DNA of 59,314 bases from Parafrankia sp. EUN1f (GCF_000177675.1 NZ_ADGX01000051.1:1-59314), one strand, 5' to 3'; positions 1 through 12,039 are shown, numbered from the stretch's first letter. The notes: generated from the letters alone by a model not told the origin. Translations and numbers: made by a program.

Positions 1-1074
1 CCCGTTCTCGGCCGCGTCCACGGTGACGTCCTTGAGGACGACCTCGATGCCGGCCTTGGCGCTCACGTACGCGATGCCGGCGCCCATCATGCCGGCGCCG
101 ACGACGCCGACCTTGCGGGTCGTGTACTTCGGGTGGCCCGCGGGCCGGCTGCCCCCGGAGTTGATGTGCTGCAGGTCGAAGAAGAACGCCTTGATCATGT
201 TCTTGGCGATCTGACCGGTGGTGAGGTGGACCAGGTAGCGCGTCTCGACGAGGGACGAGGTGTCGAAGTCGACGTATGCGCCCTCGACCGCCGCCGCCAG
301 CGCCGCCCGCGGCGCCGGGGCCGGCGCTCCCCGCGACTGCTTGCGCAGCAGGGAGGCCAGCGTCTGAAGCGTCGTCGCGACCTGCGGGCTGCGCACGTCA
401 CCGCCGGGCAGCGTGAAGCCCTTGACGTCCCACGGCTTGACCGGCGCCGGGTTCGCCGCGATCCAGGCGCGGGCGCGGGGCTCCAGCTCCGACGCGTCGC
501 CGACGACCTCGTCGACCAAGCCGACGTCCAAGGCTGCGCGTGGGCCGAACTTCGTGGCCGGCAGGATCACGTTCTGCAGCGCCTTGAGCAGGCCCATCAT
601 CCGCACGGTGCGGGAGATCCCGCCGCCGCCGGGGAGCAGCCCGAGGGAGACCTCGGGCAGGCCGATCTGGGTGCCGGGGACGTCCGCGGCGATCCGGTGG
701 TGGGCGCAGAGCGCGACCTCGAGCCCGCCGCCGAGCGCGGCGCCGCCGATGAGCGCGACGACCGGCCTGCCGAGCTTCTCCAGCCGGCGCATGTCGGCCT
801 TCATGCTGTTGATGTAGTCGGTCTCCTCGGCGGCCTGCTCCGCGGAGCCCGCGCGCAGCCGGTTGAGGTCACCTCCCGCGAAGAAGCTCTTCTTCGCCGA
901 GGTGAGCAGCACGCCGACGACGTCCTCGCGGGTGGACTCGAGGCGGTCGACCGCCTCGCGCAGCCCGAGCATGAAGTTGTCGTTCATGGTGTTCACCGGC
1001 GCGTCGGGATCGTCCATCGTCAGGGTCACGATGCCGTCCGCGCCATGGCTGTACCTGATGCCTGAGCTGACCAT
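1..1074 (-). CDS. fadB: FadB-type multifunctional fatty-acid oxidation protein (enoyl-CoA hydratase / 3-hydroxyacyl-CoA dehydrogenase), C-terminally cut by the window edge
   Basis: Read on the minus strand from an ATG at 1074, preceded by AGGAG six bases upstream; 358 codons are present and the frame is still open at base 1. Residues 1-190 form a crotonase domain with the oxyanion-hole motif GGALGGGLEVAL near residue 106 and a following LPEVSLGLLPGGGG, which supply the two glutamates used for hydration. A Rossmann motif VGVVGAGMMGAGIAY near residue 320 starts the NAD-binding 3-hydroxyacyl-CoA dehydrogenase half, and the rest lies outside the window. In beta-oxidation such a protein hydrates 2-enoyl-CoA and oxidises the 3-hydroxyacyl-CoA. 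It follows the thiolase by 30 bases in the same direction, the usual FadA-FadB pairing. Confidence 0.93.
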   Translation of the reverse strand, partial: MVSSGIRYSHGADGIVTLTMDDPDAPVNTMNDNFMLGLREAVDRLESTREDVVGVLLTSAKKSFFAGGDLNRLRAGSAEQAAEETDYINSMKADMRRLEKLGRPVVALIGGAALGGGLEVALCAHHRIAADVPGTQIGLPEVSLGLLPGGGGISRTVRMMGLLKALQNVILPATKFGPRAALDVGLVDEVVGDASELEPRARAWIAANPAPVKPWDVKGFTLPGGDVRSPQVATTLQTLASLLRKQSRGAPAPAPRAALAAAVEGAYVDFDTSSLVETRYLVHLTTGQIAKNMIKAFFFDLQHINSGGSRPAGHPKYTTRKVGVVGAGMMGAGIAYVSAKAGIEVVLKDVTVDAAENG

Positions 1075-1104
1075 CTGATGTCTCCTAGACCCGCTGATCC
1101 GCGC

Positions 1105-2313
<1,209 letters not shown>

Positions 2314-2343
2314 GAGGTTTCCTTTCTCAGCAGGTCTTTCGCG

Positions 2344-3507
2344 TCACAGACCGAGGTCGCGGCCGACGATCTCCTTCATGATTTCCGTCGTGCCGCCGTA
2401 GATCGTGGTGATGCGCGAGTCGAGGTAGTCCTGCGCGATGCGGTACTCGAGCATGTAGCCGTAGCCGCCGTGCAACTGCAGGCAGCGCCCGACGATGTCG
2501 ACGAGCTGCTCGGTGGTCCAGAACTTCGCGGCGGCGGCCTCCGCCGCGGTCACCTCGCCCGCCGTGTGCCGGGTGATGAGGTCGTCGATGTAGACACGGC
2601 TGACCCTGGCCGCGGTCACCATTTCCGCGAGCTGGAAACGGGTGTTCTGGAACGCGCCGACGGGCTTGCCGAAGGCCTTGCGCTCGGTGACATAGGACAG
2701 CGTGCGCTCGAGCACGCCCTCGGTCGCCGCGATGGCGCCGGCGGCGATCGAGAGGCGTTCCTGCGGCAGGTTCTTCATCAGCCCGAGGAAACCGCTCCCC
2801 TCCGCGCCGAGCAGGTTCTCCACCGGCACCCGCACGTCGCTGAAGAACAGCTCGCTGGTGTCCTGGGCGTGCAGACCGATCTTCTCCAGGTTCCGCCCCC
2901 GCCCGAAGCCGGGGCTGTCCGCCTCGATGACCATCAGGCTCAGGCCCTTGTGCGGGTCCTCGCTGGTACGCACCGCCGTGACGACCAGGTCCGCGTTCTG
3001 CCCGTTCGAGATGAACGTCTTGCTGCCGTTGACGACGTAGTGGTCGCCGTCGCGCACCGCGCTGGTGCGGATGCCCGCGAGGTCGCTGCCGGTGCCCGGC
3101 TCGGTCATGGCGACGGCGACGATCAGGTCGCCCTTCGCGATCCCCGGCAGCCAGCGGGCCTTCTGCTCGTCGTTGGTCAGGTCGATGAAGTACGGGATGA
3201 CGATGTCGTTGGACAGGCCGACACCGGCCATGCCGTCGGAGACCGGGTTGCGGCCGAGCTCCTCCGCGACGATCGCGTTGAAGCGGAAGTCCTTCGTTCC
3301 ACCGCCGCCGTACTCCTCCGGGATGTTGAACCCGAGGACGCCCGCGTTCCCGGCCTCCTGGAACAGCCAGCGGTCGACCTTGCCCCCCGCCTGCCAGCGC
3401 TCGGCGTTCGGCTTTGCGTACTTGTCGACAAAAGCACGGACAGTGGAGCGGAACTCCTCGTGCTCGTCCTCGTACAGGGGGCGGCGGGTCGCGTAGACGC
3501 CACTCAT
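2344..3507 (-). CDS. fadE: acyl-CoA dehydrogenase
   Basis: A 387-residue flavin acyl-CoA dehydrogenase with the three standard domains: helical N-terminus, beta domain with AVAMTEPGTGSDLAG (about residues 131-145), and C-terminal helical domain ending IYGGTTEIMKEIVGRDLGL. The C-terminal position that carries the catalytic glutamate in medium-chain enzymes (YEGT) reads YGGT here. E267 in ATEGVLERTLSY aligns with the glutamate used by the long-chain and isovaleryl-CoA enzymes, so activity is probably retained. That alignment is from memory and should be checked. It forms the 2,3-double bond of acyl-CoA. It sits between the DUF4334 gene (49 bases upstream) and the thiolase (30 bases downstream) in one run. 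Confidence 0.93.
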   Translation of the reverse strand: MSGVYATRRPLYEDEHEEFRSTVRAFVDKYAKPNAERWQAGGKVDRWLFQEAGNAGVLGFNIPEEYGGGGTKDFRFNAIVAEELGRNPVSDGMAGVGLSNDIVIPYFIDLTNDEQKARWLPGIAKGDLIVAVAMTEPGTGSDLAGIRTSAVRDGDHYVVNGSKTFISNGQNADLVVTAVRTSEDPHKGLSLMVIEADSPGFGRGRNLEKIGLHAQDTSELFFSDVRVPVENLLGAEGSGFLGLMKNLPQERLSIAAGAIAATEGVLERTLSYVTERKAFGKPVGAFQNTRFQLAEMVTAARVSRVYIDDLITRHTAGEVTAAEAAAAKFWTTEQLVDIVGRCLQLHGGYGYMLEYRIAQDYLDSRITTIYGGTTEIMKEIVGRDLGL

Positions 3508-3556
3508 CGAATTCTCCGTTCAGCGATGTCGTCTCGTGGTCAGGACCGCGGACGGC

Positions 3557-4053
3557 TCAGTCCCGTTCCAACCCGAAATAGAAATGCCGGCCGTTGTCCA
3601 GCACCAGGCCCGGCTTGCCGTTCATGATGCCCATCAGGGTGCGGTCGTCGACCTTCTTGAAATGGTCGAGAACGGCCATTCCGTCGTAGACCATCGTCGC
3701 TGTCACCTCGCCGCGGAACTCCACGTTCCACAGGCTCGCCAGGCCCCGGCCGGACTCGACGTCGGAGAACAGCTCGCCGTCCGGGCCGACGCACAGCAGC
3801 GGCACCGCGTCGTCCAGGGCGACGAACCGCTTGCCGTACCAGCGGCTGCGGACCAGCAGCCTGCCCATCCGATGCCCGGTGGGGAAGGCGAAGCCGCGCC
3901 ACTGCCCCAGGATGTCGCCCGCGTCGACGGGGGCGAGCGCGGCCCACAGGTCGTCCAGCTCGGTGGGCTCGATCGGCCCGGCGGACTCCCGCAGTGCCGT
4001 CCAGCGCCGGACCTGGTCGGTCTGCTCCGCCTGGTCCGTCCGGGAAAGATCGG

Positions 4054-4057
<4 letters not shown>
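3557..4057 (-). CDS. GXWXG / DUF4334 domain protein
   Basis: A 166-residue protein. The start was chosen at 4057 because its ATG overlaps the stop of the upstream ligase as ATGA, although the frame is open further upstream. It carries the GXWXG-like motif GQWRGFAFPTGHRMGRLL in the middle and the DUF4334 signature DHFKKVDDRTLMGIMNGK near the C-terminus, ending HFYFGLERD. The biochemical role of these two domains is not known to me. They are probably small beta-barrel ligand binders, and in actinobacteria they recur beside lipid-degradation genes. The coupled position between an acyl-CoA ligase and an acyl-CoA dehydrogenase suggests a part in handling the same acyl substrate. Confidence 0.85.
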
Positions 4058-5997
<1,940 letters not shown>

Positions 5998-6127
5998 CTC
6001 TTCGCTCCTCCTGGGATCCATCGGCCGCCGGTAAGGCCACCAATCACGGACTCGTTCCGGCCCCTTGCCTTTGCCCAGCACCGATGATCTGAGGTGAAGA
6101 CGCGGGTCCGTCAGGCAGTGCCGCCCG
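5998..6127. other. 130-base gap between GMC oxidase and acyl-CoA ligase
   Basis: The widest gap inside the lipid gene run apart from the one near 12.0 kb. Apart from the ligase Shine-Dalgarno near 6005 I see no hairpin or recognisable promoter in it. It could still hold an internal promoter. Confidence 0.4.
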
Positions 6128-8080
6128 TTACGCAAGCCTGGCGGCCAGGCGTCGGGCATTCATGTAGGCGATCGCCTCGATGGAGACCATGGGATTCACT
6201 CCAGGCGAGGTGGGAAAACACGACGCATCCGCCACCACGACATTCGGCAGCTCCCAGATGCCGCCATCCGGGTTGGTCGCGCTCATGTCCGGGGCGTCAC
6301 CCATTCGCGCCGTGCCCATGATGTGCAACGCCGCGATCGAGCATTCACCCGGACCATAACCCGCGTTGTGGCAGGCGGCAACGAATTCACCGTGTGATCC
6401 GTACCGGCCCGGTTCATAGGATGGACCGGCCTGATGAGCCGAGTATATCCGGCGTGCTCCCGCGGCCTCCAGAATGCGGGCGGCGCCCTCGATTCCCGCC
6501 TTCACGTGCGCGGTGTCGTGGGCCGAAAGCCGATAGTGCGGCACGGGTTCACCATCCCGCCCGACCCGGACCTCACCGGGATCGCGGTCACGGGTGATGA
6601 TGCCGACTCCCGCGGTGTGCGCGAGGTCCTTCATCGCGGCGAGGTGTGCCCCACCGCCCCGCCAGTTCATGAAGCCCTGCAGGGCGCCCGGGTTACCCGG
6701 GCCCGTCTCGTAGATCACGCCGTACCCGTCTCCGTCGAGGTCGCTGTGCTCCAGGGAGTAGCGCGTCTGCATACCGCCCTCCCAGGGGCGGATCGGCTCG
6801 TCGAACACGCCCCATACGGCGGTCGCCGGGTGCAGCCGCAGGTACCGGCCGATGTTGGGGTTGGACAGGCCCGACCGGCGCAGCAGCGCGGGTGTCTGGA
6901 TGGCGCCGGCGGCGGCGACGACCGCCCGGGCACGCACCTTCACCGCGTGACCGTCCGGGGTGACACCTTCGACACCGACGGCGCGGCCGCCCTGCACGTC
7001 GATGCGGCGGACGTCGACGTTGACGACCAGCCGGGCACCGTGCGCCTGCGCGTCCGCGAGCCACGTCTTCGTGACCGACTGCTTGGCGCCGAGACGACAG
7101 CCGAGACCGCACCGCCCGCATTCGACGGCCATGTCACAGCCGGTGACGTTGCGCGGCAGCGCGTCGACGTGCCAGCCGAGCGCGGTGAGCCCGCGTTCGA
7201 GCACCGCGTCCCGCGCCGAGGGGGTGCTGTGGTCGGTGTTGACCGACAGCCGCTGGTTCACCGCGTCCAGCGCCCGCGTGAACTCGTCCTCGTCGAACTG
7301 CTTGGCGCCCAGCCCCGCCCACTGGGCACGGATCCGCGGCGGGGTCGGCAGCGACGTGGACCAGTTGACGACCGTTCCCCCGCCCAGGCAGGAACCCGCG
7401 ACCAGGGCGACCTGGCCCTCCGCCGTCGTCGCCGGCCCCGCCGCGTACATCCGGCTCAGGCCCGACAGCTCACCGCCGTCGAAATCCGCGTCGTCGTAGT
7501 ACCCGCCGCGTTCGAGGACGACGACGTCGAGGCCGGCGCCGGCGAGCACCCCGGCCGCGGTGCCGCCGCCCGCACCCGACCCGACAACCACCGCGTCACA
7601 GTCGAGGGTGGTGTCCGCGGTGGGGGTCAGCGGCGCCAGCGGGGGGCGGGGGGCACCCTCCCGCGGGCCCAGCGGGCCGGGGTAGCCGATCGCCTCCCAC
7701 GCCGGCGACGAACCGGTCGGCCCCGGGGCGAAGTAGTACGACGAGGTGGCCAGCATCCGCAGGGCCTGGAACAGCACCCGCTTCTGCTCCGCCGGCGACT
7801 CCCCCAGCCGCAGCAGGACGTCCTGCCGGGCGGCCGGCTCGAGGGTGGAGAACCGCCTCGGCCCCGCGCCGAGCAGGAGGCCACCGAGGCGGGTGTCCCA
7901 CACCGACAGCAGCGTCGCGAGCTGCCGACGGTCCGCGGCCCGGGGCAGGCCTGCCGCCACCGCCTCTGCGATGTCGACCGCACCGAGGGCGCTGGCGGGC
8001 GGGAGGCCGGCGCCGTCGCCGGGCGCGAACGTGTCGCAGATGGCGGCGAGCGCTGCGCGCTGTCTGGCTCTGAGTGTCAA
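6128..8080 (-). CDS. GMC-family FAD oxidoreductase, long-chain alcohol oxidase type
   Basis: A 650-residue protein. Its N-terminal ~150 residues resemble the helical region found before the flavin domain in long-chain alcohol oxidases. The FAD motif VVGSGAGGGTAAG is near residue 163. A CGRCGLGC cluster near residue 317, followed by LGAKQSV, is characteristic of the fatty-alcohol-oxidase branch. The C-terminal motif LHIMGTARMG supplies the GMC histidine, and SPGVNPMVSIEA supplies the Asn partner. Such enzymes oxidise a primary or sterol alcohol. There is no obvious signal peptide, so it is probably cytoplasmic or membrane-associated. It lies 44 bases after livF and before the ligase, pointing to alcohol oxidation before CoA activation; no aldehyde dehydrogenase is visible. 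Confidence 0.88.
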   Translation of the reverse strand: MTLRARQRAALAAICDTFAPGDGAGLPPASALGAVDIAEAVAAGLPRAADRRQLATLLSVWDTRLGGLLLGAGPRRFSTLEPAARQDVLLRLGESPAEQKRVLFQALRMLATSSYYFAPGPTGSSPAWEAIGYPGPLGPREGAPRPPLAPLTPTADTTLDCDAVVVGSGAGGGTAAGVLAGAGLDVVVLERGGYYDDADFDGGELSGLSRMYAAGPATTAEGQVALVAGSCLGGGTVVNWSTSLPTPPRIRAQWAGLGAKQFDEDEFTRALDAVNQRLSVNTDHSTPSARDAVLERGLTALGWHVDALPRNVTGCDMAVECGRCGLGCRLGAKQSVTKTWLADAQAHGARLVVNVDVRRIDVQGGRAVGVEGVTPDGHAVKVRARAVVAAAGAIQTPALLRRSGLSNPNIGRYLRLHPATAVWGVFDEPIRPWEGGMQTRYSLEHSDLDGDGYGVIYETGPGNPGALQGFMNWRGGGAHLAAMKDLAHTAGVGIITRDRDPGEVRVGRDGEPVPHYRLSAHDTAHVKAGIEGAARILEAAGARRIYSAHQAGPSYEPGRYGSHGEFVAACHNAGYGPGECSIAALHIMGTARMGDAPDMSATNPDGGIWELPNVVVADASCFPTSPGVNPMVSIEAIAYMNARRLAARLA

Positions 8081-8124
8081 TGCCCCGGTCCCGGAGGTGT
8101 CGTGGGTGTCGTCGGCCGGCAGCG

Positions 8125-8919
8125 TCAGCGGCCGAAGTAGGCGCTCTGGATCTGTTGGCGGTCCTCGCGCAGCGCGGCAGCGGGCCCACTCAGCGCGACC
8201 GAGCCGTGGTGGAGGACCACCGCGCTGTCCGCGATCGACAGCGCCTGGTCGATGTGCTGCTCGACCAGCACGATCGCCAGGTTCGTCTCGTCGGCGAGCT
8301 GGCGCAGCGTGGGCAGGATCGCCTGGATCGCGATCGGGGAGAGCCCCATGCTCAGCTCGTCGATGAGCAGCACCCTGGGCTTGCGCATGAGCGTGCGCGC
8401 GATCGCCAGGCTCTGCTGCTCACCGCCCGAAAGCAGGCCGCACCGGCGCCGGAGCAGCGGCCGCAGCTGCGGGAACCGCTCGAGCGCCTGGTCCAGCTCG
8501 TCGCGGCCGCCGGCGAGGCGGAGGTTCTCGATCACGGTCAGGCGGTGGAACAGGCCCCGGTCGTCGGGGATCAGGCTGACGCCGGCCCGCGCGGTCCGTT
8601 CGACCCGGCCGCTGACGGGGGCCCCGAGCGCGGTGACGGTGCCGCTCAGCGGGGTCAGCAGGCCGGCGGCGGCGAGCAGGGTGGTCGTCTTTCCGGCGCC
8701 GTTCGGGCCGAGCAGCGCCAGGATGTTGCCCGGGTCGACCCGCAGGTTCACCCCGCGGATGGCGGGCACCCCGCGGTAGCCGGCGCTGAGGTTCTCGATC
8801 ACCAGAGCCGGCTCGGCCGCCGTGGCAGTGGCCGTGGGGGTCACTGTCGCGGACTCCACCGGGCTCTCGGTATCGGTCGGGGTCGGGGTCGGGGTAGGGG
8901 TAGGGGTCGGGGTGGTCAT
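8125..8919 (-). CDS. livF: branched-chain-type ABC transporter ATP-binding protein LivF
   Basis: A 264-residue ABC ATPase with Walker A GPNGAGKTT, signature LSGGEQQSLAI and Walker B VLLIDELSMGL, in LivF order. The ATG at 8919 overlaps the livG stop as ATGA, which fixes the start even though the frame is open upstream. The N-terminus is unusual: about 30 residues rich in Thr-Pro and Thr-Ala precede the ABC domain. These are encoded by a C-rich hexamer repeat (G-rich on the plus strand). The partner genes livG and the fused permease lie immediately upstream, so this is one import system of the HAAT type, whose members import amino acids, amides and also lipophilic carboxylates. Confidence 0.93.
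   Translation of the reverse strand: MTTPTPTPTPTPTPTDTESPVESATVTPTATATAAEPALVIENLSAGYRGVPAIRGVNLRVDPGNILALLGPNGAGKTTTLLAAAGLLTPLSGTVTALGAPVSGRVERTARAGVSLIPDDRGLFHRLTVIENLRLAGGRDELDQALERFPQLRPLLRRRCGLLSGGEQQSLAIARTLMRKPRVLLIDELSMGLSPIAIQAILPTLRQLADETNLAIVLVEQHIDQALSIADSAVVLHHGSVALSGPAAALREDRQQIQSAYFGR
8878..8914 (+). repeat. G-rich hexamer repeat (GGGGTC/GGGGTA) overlapping the livF start
   Basis: Six or seven units of GGGGTC, GGGGTA or GGGGTG in a row on the plus strand, ending three bases before the livF start codon. The coding strand is the C-rich complement and encodes a Thr-Pro repeat. Four-guanine runs spaced by two bases can fold as a G-quadruplex in the non-coding strand. Confidence 0.75.
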
Positions 8920-9686
8920 GTGGTCACCGCGCTCCCGAGGTAGGCGGCCACGACACGCTCGTCGGCACTGACCTCGGCGGGTGTCCCCGTCGCGATGATC
9001 CGGCCGAAGTCCATGACGTAGACGCGGTCGCAGACGTCCAGAACGAGGGTCATGTCGTGGTCGATGAGCAGCACGCCGAGGCCGCTCGCGGCCAGCCGGC
9101 GTAGCTCGCCGCCGAACGCCACGCTCTCCTCGGTGTCCAGGCCCGCAGCCGGTTCGTCCAGCAGCAGCACCTGCGTGGCGCCGACGATCGCGCGGGCCAC
9201 CCCGACCAGCTTCTGCTGGCCCAGCGTGAGCTGGTCGGGCCGGTGTTCCGCCAACTCCGCCAGCCCGACCAGCTCCAGCGCGTTCCACACCGCCTGGTCG
9301 GTGCGCCGGCGGCGGCCGAACACGTCGGTGAGCGCGCCGCGGACACCGCCACCCTCGACCGCGACGATCAGGTTCTCGGCGACCGTGAGATCACCGAAGA
9401 GCTCGCCGGCCTGCCAGGTACGGGCCAGGCCTGCCCGGCGGCGCCGGTGCGGGCCGGCGTCATCCAGGCTGGTGCCGCCCAGCTCGACGGTGCCCGTGTA
9501 CCGGGTGAAGCCGGTGATTGCGTCGACGAAGGTCGTCTTGCCGGCGCCGTTCGGCCCGATGAGGCCGACGATCTCCCCGCCGTCCACGGCGAGTGTGATC
9601 TCGTCGTTGGCCCGCACGCCGCCGTAGTGGACCGAGACGCCCGCGGTCGCGAGCAGGCGCTGCTTCGAATCGGGTTCAGCGGGCAT
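8916..9686 (-). CDS. livG: branched-chain-type ABC transporter ATP-binding protein LivG
   Basis: A 256-residue ABC ATPase: Walker A GPNGAGKTT near residue 43, signature LTLGQQKLVGVARAI, Walker B VLLLDEPAAGLD and the switch histidine in LLIDHDMTLV. The start overlaps the permease gene by 11 bases and the stop overlaps livF by four, so translation of the set is coupled. Product and order (permease, LivG, LivF) match the HAAT import family. The substrate is not set by the ATPase and must be inferred from the binding protein at 12.0-13.3 kb and the surrounding beta-oxidation genes. Confidence 0.94.
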   Translation of the reverse strand: MPAEPDSKQRLLATAGVSVHYGGVRANDEITLAVDGGEIVGLIGPNGAGKTTFVDAITGFTRYTGTVELGGTSLDDAGPHRRRRAGLARTWQAGELFGDLTVAENLIVAVEGGGVRGALTDVFGRRRRTDQAVWNALELVGLAELAEHRPDQLTLGQQKLVGVARAIVGATQVLLLDEPAAGLDTEESVAFGGELRRLAASGLGVLLIDHDMTLVLDVCDRVYVMDFGRIIATGTPAEVSADERVVAAYLGSAVTT

Positions 9687-11949
9687 CGGCGGACCTCGCT
9701 GCTATGGACGGCGCCGCGTCGGCCGCGGTCACGCTGTCGGAATCGGCGGAGCTTTCGGAATCGGCGGGGCCGCCGGAGGCGGCGGAGGCGGCGGAGGCGG
9801 CGGAGGCGGCGGAGGCGGCGGAGGCGGCGGAGGCGGCGACGCCGTCGGTGGTGCCGGCGCTGGGAGCGGTCGCAGTGCTGGCGGCGGCAGTTCCGGCCGA
9901 CGTGGCGGCGGTGCCGGCTGTGACCGAGCCGGCTGTGACGGAGCCAGCTGTGACGGAGCCAGCTGTGACGGAGCCGGCGCCGGTGGCCAGGGCAGGCGTT
10001 CGGCGTGGGAGCCTGGCGGCGAGCCACTCCTGGACGGGGCCGCCGTCCGGCGGGAACACCACCGCGCGCAGCAGCATGCCGAGCGCGGCGATGAGCGTGT
10101 AGTACTTGCTGAGGTCGAGGCTCTGGTTCAGGAAGAGGTAGAGGACGCCGAGCGGCCCGGCAAGCCCGGCGATGACGGCACCGGTGATGGTGGTGATCCC
10201 GCCGACGTACGTCATCGCCAGCACGGTGAGCCCGACCAGCACGGTGAACGACGCCGCGGACAGCTGACCGCTGCTGTAGCCGATCAGTCCACCGCCGATG
10301 CCGGCGAGGAACGACGCGATCGCGAACCCGAGCAGCTTCGTCGCGGCCACGTCGACTCCGGCGCTCGAAGCCGCCCGCTCGTTGGAGCGCACCGCCAGGA
10401 AGGCCCGCCCGGTGGCTCCGCCGAACAGCCGTGCCACCGCGATCAGCAGCAGCACCACGACCGCGAGCACCAGGTAGGAGAACCGCAGCGTGATGATGTT
10501 CGTCCCCTCGCGCACCGCCAGCGAGTAGCCGAACAGGGACGGATCCTTGATCAGCGCGCCCGAGTACGGGGTCAGCGACGGGTTGTTGAAGACGAAGGCC
10601 TCGATGGCGAGCGCCGCCGCAACAGTGGCGACGGCGAGCTGCGCGCCGCGGATCCGCAGTGCGGGAACACCGACGATGACCCCCAGCAGGGTCGACACGA
10701 CCGCCGCGAGGAAGAGCGAGAACGGGAAAGGCACGCCCGCGTTCGTCGTCAGCTTCGACAACGCGAACCCGGCGGCACCGGCGAAGGCCATCGTGGCCAG
10801 TGAGATCTGGCCGAGGTACCCGGTCAGCAACACCACGGAGACCGCGATCAGCGTGAAGATCGCCGACATCACCAGGCTGAACCGCCAGGTGCCGGACGTC
10901 AGCGCGATGACCAGCCCGGCGACCGCAACGGCCCCCGCCACCGGCAGCGGCCGCAGCCGCGGCACCGACACCCGCGGGAGCCGCCCCACCCCGGCGCTGC
11001 CGCGCTCGGGGATGCTGCGGCCGAGCGCGAAGAGGGCGACGACGACGATGACGAACGGAATGGCGTCGCCGACCCCGGCCTGCGCCCAGGACGGCCACCA
11101 GTCCTTGGTGGTTCCGAACAGCAGGATCTGCTGGAGCGCGCCGAGGGCCAGACCCGCCGCGCACACGGTGCCGACGGAGGTGAGGCGGCCCACAAGGGCG
11201 ACGGACAGCGCCGGGACGACGTAGAACATGTAGCTCGTCGGGTCAAGACCGCCGATGGCCGGCGCCGCGAGCACCACGATCAGCCCGGAGACGAACCCGG
11301 TCGCGCCCCACACCAGCGCCGCGAGGCGGTCCGGTGAGTAGCCCAGCAGGCGCAGCGCTCGCTCGTCCTCGGCACCGGCCCGGGTGGCCGTCCCCATTTT
11401 CGTGAACCGCAGGTAGGCCCACATGCCCGCGGCGATCGCGATCGCGATGCCGGCGAGGATCAGATTGCTCACCGCGATGGTGGCACCGGCGAGGGTGAAG
11501 GTGTCGGACGGCAGGATCGGCATCGGGATCAGGACGGTCGGGTCGAGCCCCAGGGTGTCGGCGTCGAACCGCAGGGTCACCAGTGCCTGCAGGAGCAGCA
11601 TCATGCCCACCGACGCGACCACCTGCCCGAGGACAGGCGCCCTGCGCAGCGGGCGGAACACCAGGAAGTGCGCGAGAACCGCCCAGACCAGGCAGCTGGC
11701 CGCGCCGATCAGGAGGGCGGGCACCGTGTCCGTCGGGCCGTCGGTGAGCTTGAAACTCCCGATGGGCAGGACCAGCGTCCCGTTGGCCTGCAGGGCCGCC
11801 GTCTGCCAGACGCCCCACAGCGCGAGCGAGCCCTGCGCGAAGTTGATGATGCCGGTCGCGACGTAGATGCTGACCAGCGAGGACCCGAGCACCGCGTAGA
11901 CGGCGCCGGTCGAGAACCCGAGAACGGCGAACTGCAGGATGTCGCTCAT
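9676..11949 (-). CDS. fused LivH-LivM branched-chain-type ABC permease with repetitive C-terminal tail
   Basis: A single 757-residue frame holds both permease subunits that are usually two genes. Residues 1-290 are LivH-like (GFSTGAVYAVLGSSLVSIY, NFAQGSLALWG) and about 345-610 are LivM-like (GYLGQISLATMAFAGAAGFAL, GIGGGLIGYSSGQLSAASF). Each half has several transmembrane segments. After the membrane domains there is a tail of about 140 residues. It contains four copies of a Ser-Val-Thr-Ala-Gly unit, then Ala/Thr-rich sequence, then seven Ala-Ala-Ser units, encoded by 15-bp and 9-bp tandem repeats. The fusion would give a fixed 1:1 permease heterodimer. The gene overlaps livG and is separated from its binding-protein gene by a strong hairpin. 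Confidence 0.92.
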   Translation of the reverse strand: MSDILQFAVLGFSTGAVYAVLGSSLVSIYVATGIINFAQGSLALWGVWQTAALQANGTLVLPIGSFKLTDGPTDTVPALLIGAASCLVWAVLAHFLVFRPLRRAPVLGQVVASVGMMLLLQALVTLRFDADTLGLDPTVLIPMPILPSDTFTLAGATIAVSNLILAGIAIAIAAGMWAYLRFTKMGTATRAGAEDERALRLLGYSPDRLAALVWGATGFVSGLIVVLAAPAIGGLDPTSYMFYVVPALSVALVGRLTSVGTVCAAGLALGALQQILLFGTTKDWWPSWAQAGVGDAIPFVIVVVALFALGRSIPERGSAGVGRLPRVSVPRLRPLPVAGAVAVAGLVIALTSGTWRFSLVMSAIFTLIAVSVVLLTGYLGQISLATMAFAGAAGFALSKLTTNAGVPFPFSLFLAAVVSTLLGVIVGVPALRIRGAQLAVATVAAALAIEAFVFNNPSLTPYSGALIKDPSLFGYSLAVREGTNIITLRFSYLVLAVVVLLLIAVARLFGGATGRAFLAVRSNERAASSAGVDVAATKLLGFAIASFLAGIGGGLIGYSSGQLSAASFTVLVGLTVLAMTYVGGITTITGAVIAGLAGPLGVLYLFLNQSLDLSKYYTLIAALGMLLRAVVFPPDGGPVQEWLAARLPRRTPALATGAGSVTAGSVTAGSVTAGSVTAGTAATSAGTAAASTATAPSAGTTDGVAASAASAASAASAASAASAASGGPADSESSADSDSVTAADAAPSIAARSADAR
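9772..9838. repeat. 9-bp coding minisatellite (GGCGGAGGC, about 7 units)
   Basis: Seven near-perfect 9-bp units at the 3' end of the livHM fusion encode an Ala-Ala-Ser repeat in the C-terminal tail. Confidence 0.85.
9917..9978. repeat. 15-bp coding minisatellite (GCTGTGACGGAGCC-type, 4 units)
   Basis: Four 15-bp units, differing by one or two bases, encode Ser-Val-Thr-Ala-Gly repeats in the same tail just upstream of the 9-bp repeat block. Confidence 0.85.
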
Positions 11950-11982
11950 GAATGCGGCGTCACAATGGTCATCGGCCGAACC

Positions 11983-12020
11983 GACGTCCGCACCGCACTT
12001 TCCGGTGCGGTGCGGACGTC
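11983..12020 (-). terminator. 15-bp perfect hairpin between binding-protein gene and permease gene
   Basis: GACGTCCGCACCGCA (11983-11997) pairs perfectly with TGCGGTGCGGACGTC (12006-12020) around an 8-base loop. It lies between the substrate-binding gene and livHM in the direction of transcription. There is no U-tract after it. It may act as a partial terminator or as an mRNA-stabilising stem, lowering permease relative to binding-protein expression. Confidence 0.65.
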
Positions 12021-12039
12021 TTGCTCCTTCCGTTCAGCT

